64,000 nt of DNA. It comes from an uncultured Sutterella sp. (GTDB lineage: Bacteria; Pseudomonadota; Gammaproteobacteria; Burkholderiales; Burkholderiaceae_F). Positions 26,043 to 33,926 of the stretch are shown piece by piece. Each line of letters opens with the position of its first letter. The stretch's first letter is position 1. Location: contig UQYP01000004.1 in NCBI GenBank assembly GCA_900545335.1, positions 1-64,000 of the forward strand. The letters are read 5' to 3'. The position numbers were made by a program, and so were the translations under genes. The notes under the pieces are model-generated. The model was not told the DNA's origin. It worked only from the letters and a program-made list of their open reading frames with translations, and ran no database searches.

Positions 26043-26294
26043 ATGGTCGTTATTCGTCTTGCTCGCGGCGGTTCCAAGAAGCGTCCTTTCTACAACATCG
26101 TTGTTACGGATTCCCGTAATCCCCGCGACGGTCGTTTTATCGAACGCTTGGGCTACTACAACCCGATGGCTGCCGGTCAAGCTGTGAAGTTCCAGATCGC
26201 TGACGAACGTCTTACGCACTGGATCGGTCAAGGCGCTCAAATGAGCGACACGGTTGCTCGTTTGGTCAAGCAAGCTAAGAAGGCAGCTGCCTAA
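26043..26294 (+). CDS. rpsP: 30S ribosomal protein S16
   Basis: An 83-residue ribosomal protein of the small subunit. It begins MVVIRLARGGSKKRPFYNIVV, the family signature, and continues with DSRNPRDGRFIERLGYYNP. Length and sequence are typical. Codon use is strongly biased, as for other ribosomal genes. It normally heads an rpsP-rimM-trmD-rplS operon. Here rimM follows after an unusually long 209-base gap and the last two genes are absent from the locus. Confidence 0.98.
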   Translation: MVVIRLARGGSKKRPFYNIVVTDSRNPRDGRFIERLGYYNPMAAGQAVKFQIADERLTHWIGQGAQMSDTVARLVKQAKKAAA

Positions 26295-26503
26295 TCGAAA
26301 ATTCCGCAGACATTGTTTGCGCGAAGGGCGATTCCGATATCGTTACTCTGCGTTGCGGCTAAAAAAGTTTTACTTTCTTTCTACACCAAACAAACGGAAT
26401 TGTGTCTACCGTTTGGGATTGATTGTCAGAGACTTCAGCTGCGAGTATCTAAAACGCAAAGCAAGGATTAGTGGAATGGCCCTTTTTCTTACCTTGAAGT
26501 TTC

Positions 26504-27034
26504 ATGACAAATAATCAAAATCAGGATTTACTGGAAGTCGGACGTACGGCCGGAGCCTACGGTGTTCGCGGCTGGGTGCGCGTTGTCCCTATGGGCAGAC
26601 AGGGTGACTTACTGTTCGAATCGGATAAATGGTGGTTTTTGCCTTACCCCAGAAAATCGGGTGTAGAGCCAAAACTGCTGACAGTAGCGGAATTAAAGGC
26701 GCACGGAAAAGACTACATCGCCCGCATAAATGAAATTACTTCACGTGAAGAGGCGATGGCTTTAAAAGGCAGTCTTTTAGTGGACCGCAATGATTTGCCC
26801 GAGCCCGAAGAGGGAGACTTCTATGATGAAGATCTGATCGGTATGACCGTTAAAAATCTCCAAGAAGAGGAATTGGGCGTGGTGAGCGGCGTGACCGATA
26901 ACGGCGCTCAGGATCTGCTGATTGTTCAGGCTAAAGAAAGTGTTTTCTACATTCCGATGGTAGAAGCTTATATCGAGTCAATAGACTTCGATCACTCTGT
27001 GATCATTGTTGACTGGTCATTGGATTGGAATTAA
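26504..27034 (+). CDS. rimM: Ribosome maturation factor RimM
   Basis: A 176-residue protein that assists 16S processing and assembly of the 30S head, where it contacts S19. The N-terminal RimM domain starts LLEVGRTAGAYGVRGWVRV. The C-terminal PRC-barrel includes DFYDEDLIGMTVKN, GAQDLLIVQ and YIPMVEAYIESID. The 209 bases before it hold no recognisable gene and may contain a separate promoter. It is directly followed by a terminator, and no trmD lies beyond. Confidence 0.95.
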   Translation: MTNNQNQDLLEVGRTAGAYGVRGWVRVVPMGRQGDLLFESDKWWFLPYPRKSGVEPKLLTVAELKAHGKDYIARINEITSREEAMALKGSLLVDRNDLPEPEEGDFYDEDLIGMTVKNLQEEELGVVSGVTDNGAQDLLIVQAKESVFYIPMVEAYIESIDFDHSVIIVDWSLDWN

Positions 27035-27048
27035 TTGAGAATTAACAG

Positions 27049-27082
27049 CCTCCTGATTGGGACTTATTTCGGGAGGTTTTTC
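27049..27082 (+). terminator. Terminator after rimM
   Basis: Stem CCTCCTG (27049-27055) / CGGGAGG (27070-27076) with one G-T pair, followed by TTTTTCTT. It overlaps the 3' end of the convergent nth gene. Confidence 0.75.
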
Positions 27083-27702
27083 TTCTTAAATTCACACAAA
27101 TCCAAAATGGGGCAGTCAGCACAATCGGGTTTAGCGGCTTTACAGCAATAGCGGCCGTGCAGCAACAGCCAGTGGTGAGAGTCCTTTTTAAATTCAGCCG
27201 GGACAAATTTCAGCAGTTTCTTTTCAACTTCCTCGGGCGTCTTACCGGGGGCAAACCCCGTTCGGTTACTTACTCGGAAAATATGCGTATCAACGGCAAT
27301 GGTGGGGTGTCCGAAGGCGACATTGAGTACCACATTGGCTGTCTTGCGTCCGACTCCGGGCAAACTCTCCAAAGCCTCTCTGTCATCCGGAACAACACCG
27401 CCGAATTCATCCAACAGTTTCTGACTTAAAGCGACGACGTGTTTGGCTTTATTTCTGTAAAGACCGATTGTTTTAATGTAAGGAGTGAGTCCTTCTACCC
27501 CGAGCTTGACGATTGCTTCAGGCGTATTGGCAACAGGGTAAAGCTTGCGCGTAGCTAAATTCACGCTCTTGTCTGTAGCCTGTGCAGAAAGAACAACCGC
27601 CACTAAAAGCTCGAAAGGATTACTGTACTCGAGCTCACTTTTGGGATTGGGGCGAATGGCCGCCAATCGCTTCATAATTTCGTAGCGTTTAGCATTGTTC
27701 AT
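27064..27702 (-). CDS. nth: Endonuclease III
   Basis: A 212-residue base-excision-repair glycosylase/lyase acting on oxidised pyrimidines. The helix-hairpin-helix LPGVGRKTANVVLNVAFG carries the catalytic lysine, and VDTHIFRVSNR supplies the aspartate. The C-terminal 4Fe-4S motif C-X6-C-X2-C-X5-C is intact (CKAAKPDCADCPILDLC). It follows the rnfB-like gene by four bases, so the two are co-transcribed. In E. coli, nth also ends the rsx (rnf) operon, making this a conserved linkage. Confidence 0.97.
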   Translation of the reverse strand: MNNAKRYEIMKRLAAIRPNPKSELEYSNPFELLVAVVLSAQATDKSVNLATRKLYPVANTPEAIVKLGVEGLTPYIKTIGLYRNKAKHVVALSQKLLDEFGGVVPDDREALESLPGVGRKTANVVLNVAFGHPTIAVDTHIFRVSNRTGFAPGKTPEEVEKKLLKFVPAEFKKDSHHWLLLHGRYCCKAAKPDCADCPILDLCEFKKKNLPK

Positions 27703-27706
27703 ATAT

Positions 27707-28282
27707 TTATTTTTTAACTCTTGCCAAAATATCGGCTAAAAGGGCTTTTTTGCGATCATTTGCACTTTGAGCATTTAATTTCGCCTCGCGAAGCGCACGA
27801 CGTTTTTTCTCCCGCTCAAGCTTTTCTCTGTAATGCTGTCGGGCTAAATGAGCACGTTCCGGCGTCCACTCGAAGGGCGCTTCGATCATCTCTATACAGT
27901 CAACGGGACAAGCCACAACGCACAAAGCGCAGCCGGTGCACCACTCTGAAATCACTCCGTGAAGCCGCTTAGGTGCGCCGACAATAGCATTGGTCGGACA
28001 GACTGCGACACATTTTCTGCAGCCGATACACTGATCGGGTTTGATTCGTGCCAACTCTAACGGTACTTCGTGACCGTATTCGGGATCAAGCGGTATGACG
28101 GCTTGACCGGTCACGCGGGAAAGCGCTTCAATGCCTTTTTGTCCGCCCGGGGCGCAGCGGTTGATCGGTGCTTCTCCCATGGCAATAGCCCAGGCGTAAC
28201 TTCTGCAGCCGTCAAATCCGCATTGCCGGCACTGCGTCTGCGGCAGCACGTCATCAATTGCATCGACTAAATGTTCACTCAT
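27707..28282 (-). CDS. RnfB-like iron-sulfur electron-transfer protein (orphan)
   Basis: A 191-residue ferredoxin-like protein. The N-terminal CRQCGFDGCRSYAWAI with a later cysteine (about residues 17-43) is the 4Fe-4S domain typical of RnfB/RsxB. Two ferredoxin motifs, CIGCRKCVAVCP (about 94-105) and CTGCALCVVACP (about 124-135), follow. It lacks the N-terminal membrane anchor of true RnfB and has a Lys/Arg-rich C-terminal tail. No other rnf subunits are nearby, so it probably acts as a soluble electron carrier with the adjacent ferredoxin reductase. It lies eight bases from fpr and four from nth. Confidence 0.88.
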   Translation of the reverse strand: MSEHLVDAIDDVLPQTQCRQCGFDGCRSYAWAIAMGEAPINRCAPGGQKGIEALSRVTGQAVIPLDPEYGHEVPLELARIKPDQCIGCRKCVAVCPTNAIVGAPKRLHGVISEWCTGCALCVVACPVDCIEMIEAPFEWTPERAHLARQHYREKLEREKKRRALREAKLNAQSANDRKKALLADILARVKK

Positions 28283-28290
28283 AGCTCGGC

Positions 28291-29061
28291 CTACCAGAAA
28301 TTTTCGGCCACATAGGTGCCGAGTTTTTCACCTCTCGGAGCTGTAAAACCGCGCTCCTTGAGGACTTTTTTCATTGAATCGACAAAACCGGGATTGCCGC
28401 AAATCATGGCCCGAACCCATTGCGGTGTCAGAGTAAATCCCATTTTTTCAAATTCGCCTTCAAGGATAGCCTGAGGTACCCGTTTAGTGATTTCTCCGCA
28501 TTTTTGAGGATCTGCTTCTCGGGTTGTCGCTGCAATAAAGCGGAAATTTACCTCCCGGTTTTGTTTTCTGACGGCTTCCATAAAGGCATCTGTTAGGGTA
28601 ATGTCATCGCCGCAGCGGCCGCAGTGCACAACAACGACATTGTCAAAACGCTTCCAGGGATTGTCTTTCACGACGGATAAAAATGCTGACAAGCCGGTGC
28701 CGGACGCAAAGCACATGAGTGTGCCGCCTTTTTCAAGTCTTTCAGGCAGCATCAGACCGTAAGCCGTGTCATCTAAGTAGAGCGTATCGCCTGTTTTTTT
28801 CTCAAAAAGCTTGGGGGTGAGTGCCCCATCAATGACTCGGGCTACGTAAAAGCTGATTTTATTTTCGCTCGGGTGGCTCGCGATGGAATAGGGTCGAAGC
28901 AGATAGTCTTCATCACTTTGCGGATTGTCTTTGAGCGCAATGCCGCACCGGACAAATTGCCCGGGCTGATAACGAAAGCCTTCGGGTTTGGTGACAGAGA
29001 AGAACATTACCCGATCGGAGTGAAGAGACAGTTCTGTGATCGTAACGGGCTGTAATGCCAT
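28291..29061 (-). CDS. fpr: Ferredoxin/flavodoxin--NADP+ reductase
   Basis: A 256-residue FAD enzyme that moves electrons between NADPH and ferredoxin or flavodoxin. The FAD-binding LLRPYSIAS lies at about residues 54-62. The NADP-binding FASGTGLSAFLSVV lies at about 117-130, and VVVHCGR, ICGNPGFVDSM and the C-terminal YVAENFW are typical of the bacterial FPR subclass. GGAGG precedes the ATG. Its neighbours fdxA and the rnfB-like gene are likely redox partners. Confidence 0.94.
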   Translation of the reverse strand: MALQPVTITELSLHSDRVMFFSVTKPEGFRYQPGQFVRCGIALKDNPQSDEDYLLRPYSIASHPSENKISFYVARVIDGALTPKLFEKKTGDTLYLDDTAYGLMLPERLEKGGTLMCFASGTGLSAFLSVVKDNPWKRFDNVVVVHCGRCGDDITLTDAFMEAVRKQNREVNFRFIAATTREADPQKCGEITKRVPQAILEGEFEKMGFTLTPQWVRAMICGNPGFVDSMKKVLKERGFTAPRGEKLGTYVAENFW

Positions 29062-29084
29062 ATTGCGAACCTCCGGGAAAATGA

Positions 29085-29108
29085 AGCCCGCCCAAAAGGG
29101 GACGGGCT
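29085..29108 (-). terminator. Hairpin between fdxA and fpr
   Basis: Stem AGCCCG/CGGGCT with an inner CCC/GGG pair and a loop of AAAA on the plus strand. On the minus strand it is followed by TCATTTT. It is probably a partial terminator after fdxA. Confidence 0.5.
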
Positions 29109-29130
29109 CTAAGAAACAAGAAGCGCTGAA

Positions 29131-29457
29131 TTATTCCGTTTTCAGGTATTGGCGTTTATTGGGAACGCCGTGCCATTTGTCAGCGTCAGCAGGACGGGGA
29201 CGCTGGCGGGTAATGGAAGGCCACTTTTTCGAAAGTTCTGCATTTAAGGCAATGAATTCTTCCTGTCCTTCGGGCACATCATCTTCATGGAAAATGGCTT
29301 CTTCAGGGCACTCCGGCACACAGACGGCACAGTCAATGCATTCATCCGGATCAATGACTAAAAAATTCGGTCCGACGCGAAAACAGTCAACAGGACAAAC
29401 AGCTACACAAGCCGTATCCGTGCAGTTAATGCAAGCGTCGCAAACAACGTGAGCCAC
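29131..29457 (-). CDS. fdxA: 7Fe ferredoxin FdxA
   Basis: A 108-residue FdxA-type ferredoxin. Two cluster motifs fill the first half: CDACINCTDTACVAVCPVDC (3Fe-4S type) and CIDCAVCVPECPEEAI (4Fe-4S). The C-terminal extension (LNAELSKKWPSITRQ) is characteristic of proteobacterial FdxA. The GTG start at 29457 has GGGAG upstream. It heads a run of redox genes (fpr, rnfB-like, nth) and is divergent from pncB. Confidence 0.95.
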   Translation of the reverse strand: MAHVVCDACINCTDTACVAVCPVDCFRVGPNFLVIDPDECIDCAVCVPECPEEAIFHEDDVPEGQEEFIALNAELSKKWPSITRQRPRPADADKWHGVPNKRQYLKTE

Positions 29458-29566
29458 AGTAATTTCTCCCTACTGAAAGTATTTTTATCATCGAAGAGAT
29501 TTTAACGCAGTTATCCTTGAAAAAGGCTAGACTAATGCCATGAACCTCTTTGCAAAGGCATAAATT

Positions 29567-30733
29567 GTGATTATTGAATCATTACTGGACACTGATCTTT
29601 ATAAGTTCACCATGATGCAGTGTGTGCTTCACCAGTTCCCCGGTGCTTCGGTCGAGTATCGTTTTCGCTGCAGAAATGAAGGAGTTGACCTGCGTCCCTA
29701 CAGACAGGAAATTGAAGCTGAGGTTGATCATCTCTGCACGCTGCGCTTTAAAGAAAATGAGCTGGAGTATTTGAGGTCTTTGCGCTTTATTAAAGATGAC
29801 TTTGTTGAGTTTCTGAGTCTTTTTCAATTAAAGCGCAAATATATCGATATCTCGGAAAAAGACGAACAGCTTGCCATTACGATTAAAGGGCCGTGGCTTC
29901 ATACCATTCTTTTTGAAATCCCGGTACTGGCCATTGTCAATGAAACGTACTTCAGACATATTGCCCCGGATATTGATAAGAGTGAGGGCCGCAGACGGCT
30001 GGATGCGAAAATCCGCATGATTGAAAGCGAGCCCGATCATGAGCTGATTTCTATTTCTGACTTCGGCACCCGCAGGCGCTTTTCACGAGTCTGGCAAAAG
30101 GAAGTGCTTGAAACGCTCAAGGCCAGACTGCCTCACGAATTTGCCGGTACAAGCAACGTGCTTTATGCCAAAGAGCTAGGTCTTATTCCGATGGGAACGA
30201 TGGCTCACGAGTACCTGCAGGCCTGCCAGGCTTTGGGTCCTCGCCTTCGTGACTCTCAGACCTACGCATTTGAAATGTGGGCTAAGGAGTATCGGGGAGA
30301 CCTGGGCATTGCCCTTACTGACGTCTACGGCATAGAGCCGTTCTTAAAAGACTTTGATATGTATTTCTGCAAACTCTTTGACGGAGTGCGGCAGGATTCG
30401 GGAGATCCGGAAAGCTGGGGCGAGCGCATGATTGAGCACTACAAAGCCAATCGCTGTGATCCCAGAACGAAGACCTTTATTTTTTCAGACAGTTTGACTT
30501 TTGATCGCTTGATCAAACTCTTCAGACGCTTTAAGGGGAGAGTGAAGCTCGGTTTCGGCGTGGGAACCAATCTCACCAATGACTTGGGACCCGAGCCCCT
30601 TAATATCGTCATTAAGATGGTTAGGGCAAACGGTCAGCCCGTTGCAAAGATTTCCGATACCCCGGGCAAGAGCCTGTGTGACGATCCGAGTTATTTGGCG
30701 TATTTGAAACAGGTTTTCGGTATGAAACCTTAA
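29567..30733 (+). CDS. pncB: Nicotinate phosphoribosyltransferase
   Basis: A 388-residue enzyme of the NAD salvage (Preiss-Handler) route that joins nicotinate to PRPP. It begins IIESLLDTDLYKFTMMQCVL, the family signature. ISDFGTRRRFSR and the catalytic histidine in PMGTMAHEYLQ (about residue 214) are present, as are FDGVRQDSGDP and GFGVGTNLTNDLG. The start is GTG at 29567; no in-frame ATG lies upstream. It joins nadE in this window as a second NAD biosynthesis gene. Confidence 0.96.
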   Translation: MIIESLLDTDLYKFTMMQCVLHQFPGASVEYRFRCRNEGVDLRPYRQEIEAEVDHLCTLRFKENELEYLRSLRFIKDDFVEFLSLFQLKRKYIDISEKDEQLAITIKGPWLHTILFEIPVLAIVNETYFRHIAPDIDKSEGRRRLDAKIRMIESEPDHELISISDFGTRRRFSRVWQKEVLETLKARLPHEFAGTSNVLYAKELGLIPMGTMAHEYLQACQALGPRLRDSQTYAFEMWAKEYRGDLGIALTDVYGIEPFLKDFDMYFCKLFDGVRQDSGDPESWGERMIEHYKANRCDPRTKTFIFSDSLTFDRLIKLFRRFKGRVKLGFGVGTNLTNDLGPEPLNIVIKMVRANGQPVAKISDTPGKSLCDDPSYLAYLKQVFGMKP

Positions 30734-30820
30734 AGTTTTTGAAAAAAAGATACACAAAGAGTCAAACTCTTATACAATCGAAGGATTAATTTAAATCAAA
30801 AAAAGCAAAGGAATTAACAA

Positions 30821-32218
30821 ATGATTCAAAAACTGCTTTTGGGGGCGTCTTTGGCAGCTTTACCGATGCTGGCCAATGCGGCCGGTCTGAACGGCTCTGA
30901 GCTTTCCATTGCTTGGGCCATTCCTTTTGCCGGGATTTTGCTGAGCATTGCGCTTTGCCCGATGATCGTGCCGCATTTCTGGCATAACCATTTCGGCAAG
31001 GTGGCTGTTGTCTGGGCGCTTTTGTGTGCCATTCCGCTTTACATGGTCTACGGCACGACAACGGCAACCGGCGCCATTGCCCACGCCATTATCGGTGACT
31101 ACATTCCGTTTATCATCTTTGTGGGTGCTCTCTTTGTGGTAGCAGGCGGCATTCACATTCGTTCCTCTTTTGAAGGAACGCCTCTGATGAATGCGGCCTT
31201 TCTGTTTGTCGGTGCATTGCTTGCCAATGTGATGGGTACGACGGGCGCTGCGATGCTCATCATTCGTCCTTTGCTTGAAGCCAACAAGAACCGCAAGTAT
31301 CGTATGCACACCTTCATCTTCTTTATTTTCCTGGTGGCCAATATCGGCGGCAGTCTTACCCCTTTGGGCGATCCTCCTTTGTTCCTGGGCTTTTTGCGCG
31401 GCGTTGACTTCTTCTGGACTGCAGAGCATCTGTTCCTGCCGATGATGTCAACGGTACTCTTTTTGCTCCTGATTTATGTCATTCTGGATACGATTGTCTA
31501 TAAGAAAGAGGATCAAAAGACCATTCACTTCAAAGAAAAGGAACCTTTTAAGATTGAAGGCGCCATCAATATCCTTTTCTTAGCCGGTATCGTCGGCAGT
31601 ATGCTTTTGTCCGGTTTCTGGAAGTCAGGCATCAGCTTTGAGGTGATGCATGTTCAATTAACGCTTGAATCCATCCTGCGTGACATCCTGTTCCTGACAT
31701 TTGCCGGTTTAAGTCTTGCTTTTACGCCGAAAATTGCCCGTGAGAGCAACCAATTCTCCTGGGATCCGATCCTTGAGGTAGGCAAACTCTTTTTCGGCAT
31801 TTTCTGCTGTATCGTGCCGGTACTTGAAATGCTGCGCGCCGGTCACGAAGGTGCGTTTGCTCCGCTCGTGGCTTTGGTGACCAATGCGGACGGTACGTTC
31901 AATAACCATATGTTCTTCTGGTTGGCAGGTTCCTTGTCTTCGTTCCTCGACAACGCTCCGACCTACCTTGCCTTCTTTAATTTGGCTGGCGGCGATCCGA
32001 CCCTTTTGATGAATGAAGATTCTCACACGTTGATGGCTATCTCCATGGGCTCTGTGTTTATGGGTTCAATGACCTATATCGGTAATGCGCCTAACTTTAT
32101 GACGATTTCTATCGTTCAGGAACGCGGCGTGAAGATGCCGAGCTTCTTCGGTTACATGATTTGGTCGGTCGGTATTTTGGTTCCGACATTCTTCCTGATG
32201 AATCTGTTCTTCATCTAG
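30821..32218 (+). CDS. NhaD/CitMHS-type ion transporter, putative sodium:proton antiporter
   Basis: A 465-residue membrane protein with about 11-12 spans. It begins with a cleavable-signal-like segment ending ANA. The paired re-entrant motifs NIGGSLTPLGDPPLFLGFL (about residue 175) and GSLSSFLDNAPTYLAFFNL (about 372) mark the ion-transporter superfamily that includes NhaD and the CitMHS_2 group. Annotation as a sodium:proton antiporter is by homology, and an organic-anion substrate cannot be excluded. AAAGGA precedes the ATG. It is monocistronic with its own terminator. Confidence 0.82.
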   Translation: MIQKLLLGASLAALPMLANAAGLNGSELSIAWAIPFAGILLSIALCPMIVPHFWHNHFGKVAVVWALLCAIPLYMVYGTTTATGAIAHAIIGDYIPFIIFVGALFVVAGGIHIRSSFEGTPLMNAAFLFVGALLANVMGTTGAAMLIIRPLLEANKNRKYRMHTFIFFIFLVANIGGSLTPLGDPPLFLGFLRGVDFFWTAEHLFLPMMSTVLFLLLIYVILDTIVYKKEDQKTIHFKEKEPFKIEGAINILFLAGIVGSMLLSGFWKSGISFEVMHVQLTLESILRDILFLTFAGLSLAFTPKIARESNQFSWDPILEVGKLFFGIFCCIVPVLEMLRAGHEGAFAPLVALVTNADGTFNNHMFFWLAGSLSSFLDNAPTYLAFFNLAGGDPTLLMNEDSHTLMAISMGSVFMGSMTYIGNAPNFMTISIVQERGVKMPSFFGYMIWSVGILVPTFFLMNLFFI

Positions 32219-32238
32219 AAAGAAAACTCCGAATCGGG

Positions 32239-32273
32239 AAAAGCCTTGGGAGAATATCCTGAGGCTTTTTTTT
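32239..32273 (+). terminator. Terminator after the NhaD-like gene
   Basis: Stem AAAAGCCT (32239-32246) / AGGCTTTT (32262-32269) with inner pairing, followed by a further run of T. Confidence 0.8.
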
Positions 32274-32369
32274 CTGATACTCAAAAGACTTACAAAATGA
32301 TAAAATCTGCGCAATTTCAATGTGATAACTGATTAACGAAAAGAAATTTCTTTTTATTTTTAGTCTTTA

Positions 32370-33737
32370 ATGTCTGAAAACTTAACTTTTGCTTCTTTCG
32401 GTCTGCATGAGAGCCTCATGCGCGCTATCTCTGATATGGGCTACGAAGTGCCCACTCCTATTCAAAAGCAGGCAATTCCCTTGGTGCTTGCGGGCAGCGA
32501 TGTGATGGGAGCGGCTCAAACGGGAACAGGTAAAACAGCCAGTTTCGGTTTGCCTTTATTGGAGCGTCTGATTCCCTTAGCCAATACCAGTATGTCACCG
32601 GCCCGTCACCCGGTGCGGGCTTTGGTTTTGACGCCCACAAGAGAATTGGCCGTTCAGGTGCATGAAAATTTAGAAAGTTACGCAAAGTACACGGGTTTGA
32701 GAACGGCCTGCGTATTTGGCGGCGTTGACATTCATACGCAGCAGGATGCACTGAGACGGGGAGTGGAAGTATTGGTGGCTACGCCCGGGCGCCTTCTCGA
32801 TCACATTGAACAGCACAATACCGCTTTGAGTCAGGTGCAAATCGTCGTGCTCGATGAAGCCGACCGTATGCTCGATATGGGATTTTTGCCCGATATTTCC
32901 AGGATTCTTAAACTGTTGCCCGCACAAAGGCAAAGCTTGATGTTTTCTGCAACTTTTTCGCCTGAAATCAAAAAACTGGCCGGTAACTTTCTGAATAACC
33001 CAAAGCTTGTTGAAGTTGCCAGAGAAAACTCGACCGCAAAAACCATTACGCAAAAACTTTTCGAAGTGCATGACTCAGAAAAAGTCGATGCGCTTTTGGA
33101 TTTGCTCGATGATGAGATGTGCGAGGATGCAAAAAACATTTTGGTATTTGTTAATTCCAAAATCGCCTGCCGCCGTCTTGCCCGCACACTGAGTCAATAC
33201 GGCATTGAAGCGGATGCCATCCATGGAGACAAAACTCAGGATGAGCGTATTAAAACGCTCGATGCCTTTAAACGGGGAGACGTTCGAGTACTCGTTGCCA
33301 CAGACGTGGCCGCACGCGGCTTGGATATCGCAGATTTGCCTGTTGTCATTAATTTCGATGTGCCCTTTAACGCCGAGGATTACGTGCACCGTATCGGCCG
33401 TACGGGAAGAGCGGGCATGAAGGGGTTGGCTCTGACACTGATGTGCCCCGGAGCCGATGAAAAAAATGTCTCTGCGATTGAAACTTTAATTAAAGAGCGC
33501 TTTAAGCGGATTCGTCTGGATGTCTCCACGCATAAACGTCCTTCAAGAGGCCCGCACAAAACCTATACGCCGCCTCCGGTAACACCTGTGAGTACCGATC
33601 CGTTTTTTGACGAGCCCTATGTGCCGAGTACGCCGGAGCCTGAGGCGGTCAGAGAGACGACATTTAATTCACAAATGAAGCCCGCTAAGAAAAAGCCCCG
33701 CGTGGCCGCACTTTTAGGCGGTTTTCCGAAAAACTGA
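32370..33737 (+). CDS. DEAD-box RNA helicase, RhlE-like
   Basis: A 455-residue ATP-dependent RNA helicase. It shows the Q motif (FASFGL...PTPIQKQAIP), AQTGTGKT, PTRELAVQ, TPGRLLDH, DEADRMLDMGF, SATFS, and the second-domain motifs ARGLD and HRIGRTGR. The basic, proline-rich C-terminal tail of about 80 residues (THKRPSRGPHKTYTPPPV...) resembles RhlE. Likely roles are ribosome assembly or mRNA turnover. RhlE and related DEAD-box proteins share the core, so the exact name is moderately certain. Confidence 0.9.
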   Translation: MSENLTFASFGLHESLMRAISDMGYEVPTPIQKQAIPLVLAGSDVMGAAQTGTGKTASFGLPLLERLIPLANTSMSPARHPVRALVLTPTRELAVQVHENLESYAKYTGLRTACVFGGVDIHTQQDALRRGVEVLVATPGRLLDHIEQHNTALSQVQIVVLDEADRMLDMGFLPDISRILKLLPAQRQSLMFSATFSPEIKKLAGNFLNNPKLVEVARENSTAKTITQKLFEVHDSEKVDALLDLLDDEMCEDAKNILVFVNSKIACRRLARTLSQYGIEADAIHGDKTQDERIKTLDAFKRGDVRVLVATDVAARGLDIADLPVVINFDVPFNAEDYVHRIGRTGRAGMKGLALTLMCPGADEKNVSAIETLIKERFKRIRLDVSTHKRPSRGPHKTYTPPPVTPVSTDPFFDEPYVPSTPEPEAVRETTFNSQMKPAKKKPRVAALLGGFPKN

Positions 33738-33748
33738 TCATCAGTCTG

Positions 33749-33780
33749 CCGCATACTGAATTTTTTCGGTATGCGGTTTC
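33749..33780 (+). terminator. Terminator after the helicase gene
   Basis: An 11-bp stem (CCGCATACTGA / TCGGTATGCGG, one G-T pair) around a T loop, followed by TTTC, 12 bases after the stop. Confidence 0.7.
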
Positions 33781-33926
33781 AGACAAACCTCGTTGCATTT
33801 ACTACTCCCTTTTTTCGCTCTCAGCCCCTACAATTGACTCATTGTCAATGAACTGCTGGCCCATTGAGCTTTTCTTCTGCATCAGGGAAAGGCTTGGGTT
33901 TGAAAACGAATAGGCTGGGGTGTCTT

